Source: Marinomonas shanghaiensis (GTDB lineage Bacteria > Pseudomonadota > Gammaproteobacteria > Pseudomonadales > Marinomonadaceae). From it: 64,000 bases of DNA. Shown piece by piece: positions 39,839-48,779 of this stretch. The stretch covers positions 62,001 through 126,000 of the forward strand of contig NZ_QGOK01000017.1 in NCBI RefSeq assembly GCF_003259175.1, in the 5' to 3' direction. The notes beneath the pieces were generated by a model. That model was given only the letters and a program-made list of their open reading frames with translations, was not told where the DNA came from and made no database searches. Every line of letters starts with the position of its first letter. The first letter of the stretch is position 1. The position numbers were made by a program, and so were the translations under genes.

Positions 39839-39872
39839 TAACTTGTTCACACTGAGCTAAGACGTTCAACTT

Positions 39873-39911
39873 AAAAAGCAGTTTGCTATGCACTAGTAAA
39901 CTGCTTTTTTT
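39873..39911 (+). terminator. Rho-independent terminator after the peroxiredoxin gene
   Basis: A 12-base stem (AAAAAGCAGTTT / AAACTGCTTTTT) with a 13-base loop and a run of seven T. It ends 26 bases before the rpmJ2 stop on the other strand. Confidence 0.93.
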
Positions 39912-39936
39912 ATCTACTTTTTTATCTACTGATGGT

Positions 39937-40083
39937 TTATCGCTTCTTTTTTCCTCCCTTACCTTGCACGGCTTTGAATCGAGGGTTGGATTTACAGATG
40001 ACAAAGATTCGTCCTCGACGTTTTACAATTTGACAGTCAGGATGGCGTTTTTTGGCACTTTTTAAGGAAGCGAGAAGTTGCAT
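39937..40083 (-). CDS. rpmJ2: Alternative ribosomal protein bL36 (RpmJ2/YkgO type)
   Basis: A 48-residue basic protein: [20 protein letters not shown], then [18 protein letters not shown] and a Lys-rich tail, closely matching E. coli YkgO. It is the form of L36 without a complete zinc ribbon, made when zinc is scarce. Its ATG shares a base with the rpmE2 stop (TAATG), so the pair is coupled. It is too short for ordinary gene-calling thresholds. Confidence 0.96.
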   Translation of the reverse strand: MQLLASLKSAKKRHPDCQIVKRRGRIFVICKSNPRFKAVQGKGGKKKR

Positions 40084-40346
40084 TATTTCACGCCCTTTAA
40101 ATTACGAGAACCGAAGCGACGTTTGAAGTTTTGCACTCGCCCTTCCAGTTGGGTTGAACGCTGCTGTCCAGTGTAAAAAGGATGAGAAGCCGAAGAGACG
40201 TCGATCGCCTGATAGGGATAAGTTTTGCCATCTTTCCACGCCATCGTCTGGCTGGTTTGTAGCGTGGTATTGATGAAGAAGTAGCGATCAACACTGGTGT
40301 CATGAAAGATCACAGTGCGGTAATTTGGGTGAATATCGGGTTTCAT
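40083..40346 (-). CDS. rpmE2: Alternative ribosomal protein bL31 type B (RpmE2)
   Basis: An 87-residue protein matching Ykg[21 protein letters not shown], then [16 protein letters not shown] and FKRRFGSR. It has no cysteine at all, as expected for the zinc-independent paralogue that replaces the zinc-binding L31. The ATG at 40346 aligns with YkgM; four extra codons upstream are possible. A Zur-like operator lies 27 bases upstream. Confidence 0.96.
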   Translation of the reverse strand: MKPDIHPNYRTVIFHDTSVDRYFFINTTLQTSQTMAWKDGKTYPYQAIDVSSASHPFYTGQQRSTQLEGRVQNFKRRFGSRNLKGVK

Positions 40347-40373
40347 TTTTGACCTCATTGTGTGTTTTTATTA

Positions 40374-40388
40374 TGTTATATCATAACA
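40374..40388. promoter_or_regulatory. Candidate Zur operator upstream of rpmE2-rpmJ2
   Basis: TGTTATATCATAACA has perfect 6-base arms (TGTTAT/ATAACA) around a 3-base centre, close to the gammaproteobacterial Zur box. It lies 27 bases before rpmE2. Zur control of zinc-free ribosomal protein paralogues is established in other bacteria; here it is inferred from the site and its targets. Confidence 0.8.
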
Positions 40389-40494
40389 ATGTTTAAATGA
40401 GAATAGTTCTTAAAAATCTATTTGTCTGTTAGAGGGAATCTAGCGCTTGTTTAGCTTGCTGAATGAGAGGCGCACCATCTGTGTAAGGTGCGCT

Positions 40495-40887
40495 TTAATC
40501 TTGCTCGTAGAGTTCAAGTGGCAGTCCGTCTGGATCGGCAAAAAAAGTGAAGCGCTTCCCTGTGAGTTCGTCTAAACGAATGTCTTCTGTGGACACGCCT
40601 TGGCTGTTTAAATGGTGAATGCAGGCTGCTAAGTCTTTTACGGCAAAAGCAAGGTGTCTTAATCCTTGTGCTTCCGGTCGCGAGGGACGTGCGGGTGGTG
40701 ACGGGAAGGAAAAAAGCTCGATTTGTTGGTTATCTGAGACCGCCAAGTCTAATTTATAAGAGTGACGTGCTTCTCGATAAGTTTCTCTAATAATGGGAAA
40801 TCCCAGAATATGCGAATAAAAGTGCTTTGAAACCTCATAGTTGGAGCAAATAATGGCAATATGGTGGATATGAGACACCTGAAACAT
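40495..40887 (-). CDS. yaeR: VOC-family (glyoxalase-like) metalloprotein YaeR
   Basis: A 130-residue vicinal-oxygen-chelate protein of the YaeR group: HIHHIAIICSNYEVSKHFY, REARHSYKLDLAV, LRHLAFAVKDL and FFADPDGLPLELYEQ. Metal ligands His and Glu are present at the expected ends. The enzymatic substrate is unknown; it is not standard glyoxalase I. Confidence 0.92.
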   Translation of the reverse strand: MFQVSHIHHIAIICSNYEVSKHFYSHILGFPIIRETYREARHSYKLDLAVSDNQQIELFSFPSPPARPSRPEAQGLRHLAFAVKDLAACIHHLNSQGVSTEDIRLDELTGKRFTFFADPDGLPLELYEQD

Positions 40888-40909
40888 AATGCTAACCCTT
40901 GTCGATACG

Positions 40910-41863
40910 TTATTGTTTACTTTGTTCTTTTAATTCGTTCGCAACATCGATCACTTGTCTTCTGAACCAAATATGACTGGCATCATGATGCAGCAATGGA
41001 CTCCAAATCATTTTTAATTCAATTTTGGGAATTTTGAACGGCGGTTCCAGTATGACCAAGTCGGGATTTTTTCGGTTTACCATGGCCACTTTTCTGGGTA
41101 GGGTGGCAATCAAATCTTGTTCAAGCGCCAAATGCATGGCGGTATGATAGCTTCGAGTAAACACGCGAATACTGCGCTTATGATTAAGCGCTTGCAGCGC
41201 TTCATCAACCCAGCCAAGCTTCTGCACATCGGTTGGATCCATGCCGACGCCAACCCCAAAGCCTGTTTTGCTCACCCATATGTGTTGTGCTTGTAAGTAA
41301 GCGTCAATGTCAAAGTGATCCTTGACTGGGTTTTTTGAGCTCATCATGCACACAAAGGTATCGAACCAGACACTTTTTTGATGAAAAGATTGGGGCAGTT
41401 CTTCAAAGCGATTGATCGCCATATCAATCTTGCCTGCCTCAACATCATGAAAGGTCACATCACTGGGTGTCATAATGTCTAAGGTAATACCAGGCGCATA
41501 CTCGCGTAAGCGGTTCAACAGCCGTGGTATAACGGTTGAGGCGGCGTAATCACTCGCCATGATTCTGAACACTCGGGTACTTGTGCTTTCATTAAAGTCG
41601 GCCTCAGGCTGTAAGGCTTCTTCTAATTCAAGCAAGACTTTACGCACTATGGGCTGTAAGCGTAATGCCTTTTCGGTCGGTTTCATGCCCTCGCTGGTTC
41701 GAACCAATAAAGGGTCATTCAATAAATCACGCAAACGTTTTAATCCATTACTCATTGCAGGTTGGGTAATGTTTAGCTTATTTGCAGAGCGTGTGACATT
41801 GCATTCTCTTAGTAATACATCGAGATAAATAAGAAGATTAAGGTCAATTTTATTAATATTCAT
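40910..41863 (-). CDS. LysR-family transcriptional regulator
   Basis: A 317-residue LysR regulator of the NodD/LeuO-like subgroup: helix-turn-helix with DLNLLIYLDVLLRECNVTRS and TQPAMSNGLKRLRDLLNDPL, then a ligand-binding domain (FRIMASDYAASTVIPRLLN). Target and effector are unknown. It lies 22 bases downstream of nothing cotranscribed except yaeR, which follows it in the same direction, so joint transcription is possible. Confidence 0.88.
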   Translation of the reverse strand: MNINKIDLNLLIYLDVLLRECNVTRSANKLNITQPAMSNGLKRLRDLLNDPLLVRTSEGMKPTEKALRLQPIVRKVLLELEEALQPEADFNESTSTRVFRIMASDYAASTVIPRLLNRLREYAPGITLDIMTPSDVTFHDVEAGKIDMAINRFEELPQSFHQKSVWFDTFVCMMSSKNPVKDHFDIDAYLQAQHIWVSKTGFGVGVGMDPTDVQKLGWVDEALQALNHKRSIRVFTRSYHTAMHLALEQDLIATLPRKVAMVNRKNPDLVILEPPFKIPKIELKMIWSPLLHHDASHIWFRRQVIDVANELKEQSKQ

Positions 41864-41966
41864 GCTTGTTTATGCCACTCGTACGGTTGGTATTTTTAAT
41901 AAATGCATCGGAACGTAAGCTGGAAGCGTGCAGCCGCGAAAATGGCCGGTATGGATCCTCAAGATG

Positions 41967-42854
41967 TTACAGTGTCGACAACATTGGGGCGGCACAGCAT
42001 AGGTCTATAAAACGCTGGGCATTTTGCGTTAATGCCGTGTTTTTAGGCGTCACAATCAATAAATTTCGATTGAGCTCAAGAGGCGTTTGATAAAGACGTA
42101 TCAATCCAGCGTTGAGTTCTTGAGAGATCGCCATACGAGATAAACACCCTAGGCCCATTTGATGAATGACAGCTTGTTTAACGGCTTCCATGTGCGCCAG
42201 AGACAATACCACATTAAGCTGTGGTATTTCAGCGGCAGTGGCTTGTTCCAAAATATTACGCGTGCCAGAGCCTGACTCACGCATCACCCAGCTGGCTTGT
42301 TTTAAATCTTCCCAAGATAACTGTTCGGAGCGATCTTCGTCAGTCGAGCCAAACACGACTAGCTCGTCTTTTAACCACACTTGCGTCATTAATTCGGCGT
42401 GCTGGCAATAGCCTTCAATAAACCCCACCTCAGCTTTGCCAGTTAGCAACTGCTGAATCACACTTTGGGTATTGCCTATGTCTAGATTGAACCGAATATT
42501 CGGATGTTGGCGTTTAAAAAGAGACATTTGTTTGGGCAGCAAATAGTTACCCACGCTGACACTGGCGGCAAGATGCAGTGAACCGCTCAATTCATCCTCG
42601 TTGCCCATGCTTTCAATTTGCTCGATTTGGCTAAGCACGGCACGAGCCTGAGGAAGCAGATGCCTAGCTTGAGGCGTAATTTGCAAGCGCTTACCATGAC
42701 GACGAAAAAGAGGCCGTCCTAATAACGCTTCAAGTTCCCTGAGAGCCTGGCTTGCCGCTGGCTGGCTGATGGAAACCAACTCGGCAGCAGCGGTAACAGA
42801 GCCTGTGTGTACAACGGCTTCGAATATTTGTAATTGTCTAAGTGTGATTCTCAT
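41967..42854 (-). CDS. LysR-family transcriptional regulator
   Basis: A 295-residue LysR regulator with LRQLQIFEAVVHTGSVTAAA and SISQPAASQALRELEALLGR, and an effector domain containing LHLAASVSVGNYLLP and GKAEVGFIEG of the CysB/CbbR-like group. It is divergent from the YitT-family gene with 250 bases between, so that gene is a plausible target; this is inference from position only. Confidence 0.88.
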   Translation of the reverse strand: MRITLRQLQIFEAVVHTGSVTAAAELVSISQPAASQALRELEALLGRPLFRRHGKRLQITPQARHLLPQARAVLSQIEQIESMGNEDELSGSLHLAASVSVGNYLLPKQMSLFKRQHPNIRFNLDIGNTQSVIQQLLTGKAEVGFIEGYCQHAELMTQVWLKDELVVFGSTDEDRSEQLSWEDLKQASWVMRESGSGTRNILEQATAAEIPQLNVVLSLAHMEAVKQAVIHQMGLGCLSRMAISQELNAGLIRLYQTPLELNRNLLIVTPKNTALTQNAQRFIDLCCAAPMLSTL

Positions 42855-43104
42855 TGGGTAATTGTAGCTCTGTTTCCATTTTGATGAGTAGTGCTATTCG
42901 CTATGTACGTTGTAAATAGGAGAAGCGATGAAAAAAATCCAGACAATAGATTGTTTATTTTACGTTTGTGGTATGAAATATGCTTCGATTTTGAGTGAGA
43001 AACTCAGTCTGTATTTGGTCTGTGTTATTTGCTTCCACAAGAAGCAACTTTACAACCCTTTTTTATTAACCAAAAGTTAATATCGCACTTGTTAAGGACT
43101 TTTT

Positions 43105-43707
43105 ATGAAAACTACCCATCGTTGGCTTTCTATTTTAGAAGGTTGTCTTTTAGTTGCCTTAGGACTACACATTCTCAACTCGGCTGGTTTGCTCATAAGT
43201 GGCACGGCGGGTGTTGGTATGATTTTGTTAAGACTAACCGATTTGTCTTTTGGGCAGCTGTTCTTTCTACTCAATCTCCCATTTTATCTATTGGCTTGGT
43301 ACACATTGGGTCGAGCGTTTACGGTGCGAACTTTTGCGAGCGTCAGTTTACTGTCGATTCTGACAGAATTGATGCAGCAATATGTCTATTTGTCTATCCA
43401 TCCGATCTTGTCTGGTGCACTAGGTGGTCTTTTGGTGGGATTTGGGTTGATTATTTTATTTCGTCACAATGCCTCTTTAGGTGGGCTTAATATTTTATCT
43501 GTCTACCTAGAGCGTCGTTTTGAGATTCATGCCAGTAGAACGACCTTAGTGGCGGATATTCTTGTCTTGATTGCCGCGGTGATCTTCCTTGATTTAAGTC
43601 ATTTAGGGTATTCTTTGCTCGCGTTCTTATTGCTAAGTTCGGTTGTCGGTCGTTACCATCGTCCCCCTAAATGGGCTCAAATAGCGGTAGTGGAACGTCA
43701 GTCTTAA
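43105..43707 (+). CDS. YitT-family membrane protein
   Basis: A 200-residue protein with five to six hydrophobic segments and the family signatures LLISGTAGVGMILLRLTDLS, FFLLNLPFYLLAW and GGLLVGFGLIILFRHNASLG with GGLNILSVYLE. Such proteins (DUF161) are of unknown transport function. AAGGAC lies upstream of the ATG. Confidence 0.85.
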   Translation: MKTTHRWLSILEGCLLVALGLHILNSAGLLISGTAGVGMILLRLTDLSFGQLFFLLNLPFYLLAWYTLGRAFTVRTFASVSLLSILTELMQQYVYLSIHPILSGALGGLLVGFGLIILFRHNASLGGLNILSVYLERRFEIHASRTTLVADILVLIAAVIFLDLSHLGYSLLAFLLLSSVVGRYHRPPKWAQIAVVERQS

Positions 43708-44035
43708 AGAGAAAAACCACCAACAAGGTGTCTGCTGTTTAAAAAAATGGGTTTCATTATGGTGCAATGTGCTTTGCCTTTGCGCCATAGGGATCCTTTT
43801 TTTGTTAGGCAGTTTGCTAAGAATATCGATCCAGCGCGGAGCTTGTTTTTTTATATCGCTAATGAGATGGATATTTTGTCAGAAACAGGGTTAATATTTG
43901 GGGGCGTTGTTTACTTTACAATTGATTAATGACGGCATTCAAATAACTTTTATAAGAGGTCTTTGCTCTGTTTGACGACTGAGGCAGGCCGCTCATCAGG
44001 TAATTGTCAGATTAAAGAAAAAGGCATGGATAGGT
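43708..44035. other. Intergenic region without a convincing gene
   Basis: The 328 bases between the yitT-like gene and the REC-GGDEF-EAL gene hold one open frame (43747-43929, 60 codons, plus strand) with no ribosome binding site and no recognisable motif; I do not treat it as a gene. The last 100 bases probably carry the promoter of the downstream gene, but no clear site was recognised. Confidence 0.5.
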
Positions 44036-45820
44036 ATGAAGCACCCCCCAACAGTGTTAATTGTCGATGATGTACCAGAGAATTTACGTATTCTGAAAGA
44101 GGTCATGGATGCTCTGGATTGTCAGATTGTCGTCGCCAACTCAGGTGAGCGAGCATTAGAGCTGTTAGAAAGAACACAACCATGCCTTATTCTATTGGAC
44201 GTCATGATGGGGGGAATCGATGGGTTCGAGACCTGTCGCCGTATTCGAGTTCACCCTTTGCATAAAGATGTGCCTATTATTTTTGTAACGGCATTGGCGG
44301 ATGATATTGGTCGAGGCTTTGAGGCGGGCGGTAACGATTACATTAGTAAGCCGATTCGTATCGAAGAGGTACGCTCAAGAGTGCAACACCAATTGGAAAA
44401 ATTTCAGTTGGTTAATGAACTTAAAGCGTTAACGTCGTCATTGGAGGAAAAGGTTCGAGAGCGCACAGCAGACTTGAATCTAGTGAATCGAAACCTGCGT
44501 AAAGAAGTTAATGAAAGACGTTACATGCAGGACCGACTGAAATACCTTGCTCAACATGACTTTGTTACGCAGCTTTATAATCGTGATGCGTTAGACGAAC
44601 GTGTTTCCTATCTTATTTCTGGAATTCAAGCAAAAACCTCAGAGTATGTACCTTACTTTATTCTTATTGATATCAATGAGTTTCGCTTGATTAATGATTC
44701 ATGCGGTTGCATTGCTGGTGATGAGTTATTGCATCAATTGGCCTCTTTAATAAGCGAACTGACAGACCCACAACGAGATTTTTGTGCGCGTTTAAGTGGA
44801 GACAAGTTCGCGATAGTGATGAGCAAAGGTGGCGACCAAGCGGTTGAATCTTTTTTTCGCCTATTACAGCAAGGCATCAAGGACTTCTCCTTTGCCTGGG
44901 ATGAGCGTCACTTTCGAATGAGTGCGACTCAAGTAGCGATACCGATTACTTTGGATATGGTGTCGTTTGAACAGGTGGTGATGTTAGCCGATGAAGTGTG
45001 TTATTCCAGCAAAAAATCGGGTGTGCGTTCCCGCATTGTGAAAAATGCCCAAGACCTTGCTTATGAAGAACACCGCGGTAATTTAAACTGGGGGCTACGC
45101 ATTATTGATGGTCTGGAAAAAGACTTATTTGAAGTGCACTTTCAGCAAGTTCGTTCGTTAATACAAGAGGAACCCAAAAAGAAAATTGAGATATTGGTTC
45201 GACTCAAAGACGAAGAAAATGGTGGGCTTATTTACCCTAATGACTTTATCAGGGCCGCTGAGCGATTTGGCATAGTGTCAAAAATAGATCGTTGGGTGAT
45301 TAGTCACACCATGCAACAGTTATGCGAACAACCCAGTCTGTGGGAATCAATTGATCAAGTTGCATTGAATGTGTCGGCGTTGTCTGTACGCCAAGTAGAC
45401 TTTGCTGAATTTATTGTAAAACAATTAAAGCATTATCAATTAGACGGTCATAAATTTTGCTTTGAAATCACCGAGACGGAAGCGCTGAATAACTTTGCGG
45501 ATGCAAGGCGCTTTATGTCTGTTTTGCACGAGCATGGCTGCAGCATCGCCTTAGACGATTTTGGTACTGGATTTTCGTCTTTTGCTTATTTGATGGATCT
45601 GCCTTTTGATTTAATCAAGATAGATGGCATGTTTATTAAGGACATGCATGTTAATAAAATCCATCATGGCATGGTGGATTCGATCGTAAAATTAGCCAAA
45701 ATGCTCAACAAACCCGTAGTGGCTGAGTTTGTTGAAAACCAGAAAATAGTCGATGCACTGCAGTTACTGGGCGTTGAATGGGGGCAAGGATATTTCTTCC
45801 ATAAGCCCGAAAAGCTGTAG
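44036..45820 (+). CDS. Response regulator with degenerate GGDEF and EAL domains
   Basis: A 594-residue c-di-GMP protein. The N-terminal receiver has Asp55 in LILLDVMMGGIDG. A coiled coil (about 135-170) leads to a GGDEF domain whose signature is SGDKF, so cyclase activity is unlikely. The C-terminal EAL domain reads EIL in place of EAL but keeps the key residues in NVSALSV, EITETEAL, LDDFGTGFSS, LIKIDG, AEFVE and QGYFFHKP, so phosphodiesterase activity is plausible. The following hybrid kinase may be its partner. Confidence 0.9.
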   Translation: MKHPPTVLIVDDVPENLRILKEVMDALDCQIVVANSGERALELLERTQPCLILLDVMMGGIDGFETCRRIRVHPLHKDVPIIFVTALADDIGRGFEAGGNDYISKPIRIEEVRSRVQHQLEKFQLVNELKALTSSLEEKVRERTADLNLVNRNLRKEVNERRYMQDRLKYLAQHDFVTQLYNRDALDERVSYLISGIQAKTSEYVPYFILIDINEFRLINDSCGCIAGDELLHQLASLISELTDPQRDFCARLSGDKFAIVMSKGGDQAVESFFRLLQQGIKDFSFAWDERHFRMSATQVAIPITLDMVSFEQVVMLADEVCYSSKKSGVRSRIVKNAQDLAYEEHRGNLNWGLRIIDGLEKDLFEVHFQQVRSLIQEEPKKKIEILVRLKDEENGGLIYPNDFIRAAERFGIVSKIDRWVISHTMQQLCEQPSLWESIDQVALNVSALSVRQVDFAEFIVKQLKHYQLDGHKFCFEITETEALNNFADARRFMSVLHEHGCSIALDDFGTGFSSFAYLMDLPFDLIKIDGMFIKDMHVNKIHHGMVDSIVKLAKMLNKPVVAEFVENQKIVDALQLLGVEWGQGYFFHKPEKL

Positions 45821-45866
45821 ACTTAAAAACCAACTTACAAAATAGGGCGGTTAGGGGATTCTGTAG

Positions 45867-48605
45867 ATGGATATCGAGTTGCCTATGATTTTGAAAGCCT
45901 TAGCGGCTTTGTTCGTGGTCACTGTGCTGATTCTAATTGTCTTGCAACTGGCATTTTTAATGCGGTTTAAACAGCTTCAGCGCCGATATTCTCGTGCCAT
46001 TTTGGCTACTAATGCCGGTGTTTGGGAGTGGTTTCCTGACACGGATCGTTTGTATGCCTCTTCTGAATTTTTTATGCAGCTGGGTTTTGAGGAGAGCAAA
46101 ACCCCGAAACATCTTGACGACTGGTTGGCCTTTTTATCGCCAGAAGATCAAGCTGTTTTTAGTGCATGGAAAAACGCACTACTAGAGCAAGAAGCTCACC
46201 TTGCTCCTAAGTCCACCCGGTTGCAAATTCGTAACCATCGCCATGAAAGCTTCTGGATCAAGATGCGTGGTAGTGTGACGCGCAGAGACAGCCACTATCG
46301 TGCTGTCAGTGTGGCGGGGATTTTTGAAGAAATCGGTCATCTGGTTGAAACCGAAAATGAATTGATCTTGGCGCGGGAAGAAGCCCGTCGCCGTGAGTTG
46401 ACTCTATCGTCTTTATTAAACAATATTCCCGATATTGTATGGTCCAAAGATGAGCATGGACGGTATTTAGATTGCAATCAGGCGTTTCTGGATTTTAATA
46501 ATTTGTCCGCCGATGACATCAAGGGCAAGACGGATTTGGAGTTAAACTTTGACGGTAAAGGGCATTATTATCAACGTCGAGACGATGAAGCACTAAAAAC
46601 AGGTTTTACCTTACATGAGCAAACATGGGGAGACCCTAACGATGGCGGTGAGCCTCGTTTGTTTGAAGTCTATCGAGTGCCTGTTATCGAACCATCCATT
46701 CATTTTCGTGGTACGTTAGGGATCGCCACAGACATTACTGAACGTCACCTTCTTATCAATCAACTGAAATTGTTCAAAAGCTTTGCTGATAACTCCGCAC
46801 AGGGATTTGCGATGGCGACGTTAGATGGAAAGATTTCCTACTTTAATGAAAAAATACGCGCTTTGTTAGGGGTAAAAGAAGACGCAGGTGACGGCTTTTT
46901 AAAAGCCCTTAACTACCTTGAGTTTTACCCCGAAGTGAGTCAGAAATTTCTTAAGGAAACGGTGATTCCATATGTGAAGGAGCATGGGGTTTGGCAAGGA
47001 GAATTGCAGGCAAAAAGCTTAGATGGTCGAGTGTTTTCCACCTATGAAACGTATTTCTTGTTACGGGATGAAGACGGCAAGCCGATTTCGTTTGGTGACA
47101 TAATGAGTGACATCACCGAGCAAAAACAGGTTTCTTTGCAGCTAGAGCAAGCCAAAGAAGCCGCGGAACAAGCCAACCAGGCCAAAAGTCATTTTTTGGC
47201 GAACATGAGCCATGAAATTCGCACACCGTTAAACGCCATTATTGGCTACGCACAGCTGATCAGTGAAGATAACCAATTAACGGGTCTATCAAGAACGCGA
47301 TTTTTATCGATTGCCAGTGCTGGCGAGCGTTTATTGGCCCTGATTAATGACATTTTAGACATTGCTCGTATTGAATCGGGTCGGCTTGTTTTGCATGAGC
47401 AAAAAATCAATTTATGCCGAGAGATTAGTCAGATTGGACGATTATTTCAGGGCCAAGCTCAAGAAAAAGGGCTGGATCTTATTGTTCAGTGTGATGTTGA
47501 TGACCAGCAGCTTGTTTGGATGGATCCCATTAAATTTCAGCAAATTATGACTAATTTGTTGGGAAATGCTGTGAAATTTACCTCTCAAGGTTATGTTAAG
47601 GTGTTGGCGAGAATAGAAGAAGAGCGCATTCACGTCATTATCGAAGATACCGGTCCTGGTATAGAAAATGAACTGATGGAGCATTTGTTTACCCCTTTTA
47701 TTCAAGGGCGAGCCGGCGAAGCCTCTGGTGGAACGGGACTGGGATTGGCATTGTCAACAACCCTGGTCAAACTCATGCGCGGTTCGCTGTCGGTAAAAAG
47801 CAGTGAAGGTGTGGGCACTCAGATCATGGTGGATTTGCCCCTAGCAAAAATTAGTGACGAGGAAGATATCTCGCTTGATGAGCAAGAAACTTTTTTGAAT
47901 ATGCGTTTGAATGAACCCATTCGAGTGTTAGTGGCAGAAGACGACGAATGGTCAAGGGACATATTGGTTTCGCTATTGGAAAAAGCGGGTTGTCAAATCA
48001 TTGAGACCAAAGATGGAGAGCAGGCAATAAAAGCCTTTTTAGCCAATCCCCCTGACTTTGTGATGACGGATATCAGGATGCCAAACAAAACGGGCATTGA
48101 TTTATTGAACTTGGTTCAGCAACAAGACCCACAACGAACCATTCCCATTGTGGCGATAACGGCCTCTACTTTAATGCATGAGCAACAAGCGTTGCTGGAC
48201 CAAGGGTTTTGGCAAGTGATAGCCAAACCTTATCAAATAGAAGAGATCTACAAAGCGCTCATTACACACTTGGATGTGCGCTTTGTGCCGATTTTTGATG
48301 TCAACGCCACACTCAAGAGTCTGGATCCATCCAAGAATGTAGATGAAAGCAAACAAGACAATGCTGACGATGTCGTGTCAGAGGCTTTGGTTTTGCGAAC
48401 GTTTGATGACTGGCGACCCTTATTTCAGGCCGCGCAAAGTGGCGATGTGCAAGCTACAGAAGACGCTTTTAATGAACTGGGCGCTCTTATGTCTGTGGCG
48501 CAGCAAAAAGCGATTCGATCAGCGATCGAGCAGTTTGATTTAGGGCGAGTAGAGACATTGATCGTGCAATACACAGAATCATTAAGATCGCCTCCAGACA
48601 AATAG
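45867..48605 (+). CDS. PAS-domain hybrid histidine kinase/response regulator
   Basis: A 912-residue membrane kinase. An N-terminal membrane helix (about 8-32) precedes three PAS-type sensor domains (about 40-155, 180-300 and 305-420), a coiled coil, a kinase core with phospho-His449 in FLANMSHEIRTPLNAIIGYA, an ATPase domain (DTGPGI and GGTGLGLAL), and a receiver with Asp735 in MTDIRMPNKTG. The last 100 residues are helical and could be an Hpt-like relic, but no clear His motif is seen. It starts 46 bases after the EAL-protein gene. Confidence 0.9.
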   Translation: MDIELPMILKALAALFVVTVLILIVLQLAFLMRFKQLQRRYSRAILATNAGVWEWFPDTDRLYASSEFFMQLGFEESKTPKHLDDWLAFLSPEDQAVFSAWKNALLEQEAHLAPKSTRLQIRNHRHESFWIKMRGSVTRRDSHYRAVSVAGIFEEIGHLVETENELILAREEARRRELTLSSLLNNIPDIVWSKDEHGRYLDCNQAFLDFNNLSADDIKGKTDLELNFDGKGHYYQRRDDEALKTGFTLHEQTWGDPNDGGEPRLFEVYRVPVIEPSIHFRGTLGIATDITERHLLINQLKLFKSFADNSAQGFAMATLDGKISYFNEKIRALLGVKEDAGDGFLKALNYLEFYPEVSQKFLKETVIPYVKEHGVWQGELQAKSLDGRVFSTYETYFLLRDEDGKPISFGDIMSDITEQKQVSLQLEQAKEAAEQANQAKSHFLANMSHEIRTPLNAIIGYAQLISEDNQLTGLSRTRFLSIASAGERLLALINDILDIARIESGRLVLHEQKINLCREISQIGRLFQGQAQEKGLDLIVQCDVDDQQLVWMDPIKFQQIMTNLLGNAVKFTSQGYVKVLARIEEERIHVIIEDTGPGIENELMEHLFTPFIQGRAGEASGGTGLGLALSTTLVKLMRGSLSVKSSEGVGTQIMVDLPLAKISDEEDISLDEQETFLNMRLNEPIRVLVAEDDEWSRDILVSLLEKAGCQIIETKDGEQAIKAFLANPPDFVMTDIRMPNKTGIDLLNLVQQQDPQRTIPIVAITASTLMHEQQALLDQGFWQVIAKPYQIEEIYKALITHLDVRFVPIFDVNATLKSLDPSKNVDESKQDNADDVVSEALVLRTFDDWRPLFQAAQSGDVQATEDAFNELGALMSVAQQKAIRSAIEQFDLGRVETLIVQYTESLRSPPDK

Positions 48606-48779
48606 ACTGTACGTATGGTTGTCACGGTTCATGTGTTTCATTCAAGGGATGTTGAAACCTTTTGGTTTGACGCCAATCGTCCCCATGGGTAAGGTCAAAC
48701 AAGACAAATCATAGGGAAAACGCCTACAATAGAGGGCACTGATTTCTTTTTACCTTAACGAACCGCAACAGGTAGTTCA

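Noticed and set aside
43747-43929. 60-codon frame before the REC-GGDEF-EAL gene
   Set aside because: No ribosome binding site, no motif, and odd composition; left as intergenic.
48606-48779. Cobalamin riboswitch before the chelatase gene
   Set aside because: Only a short GGCACTG resemblance; no B12-box core or matching helices could be found.
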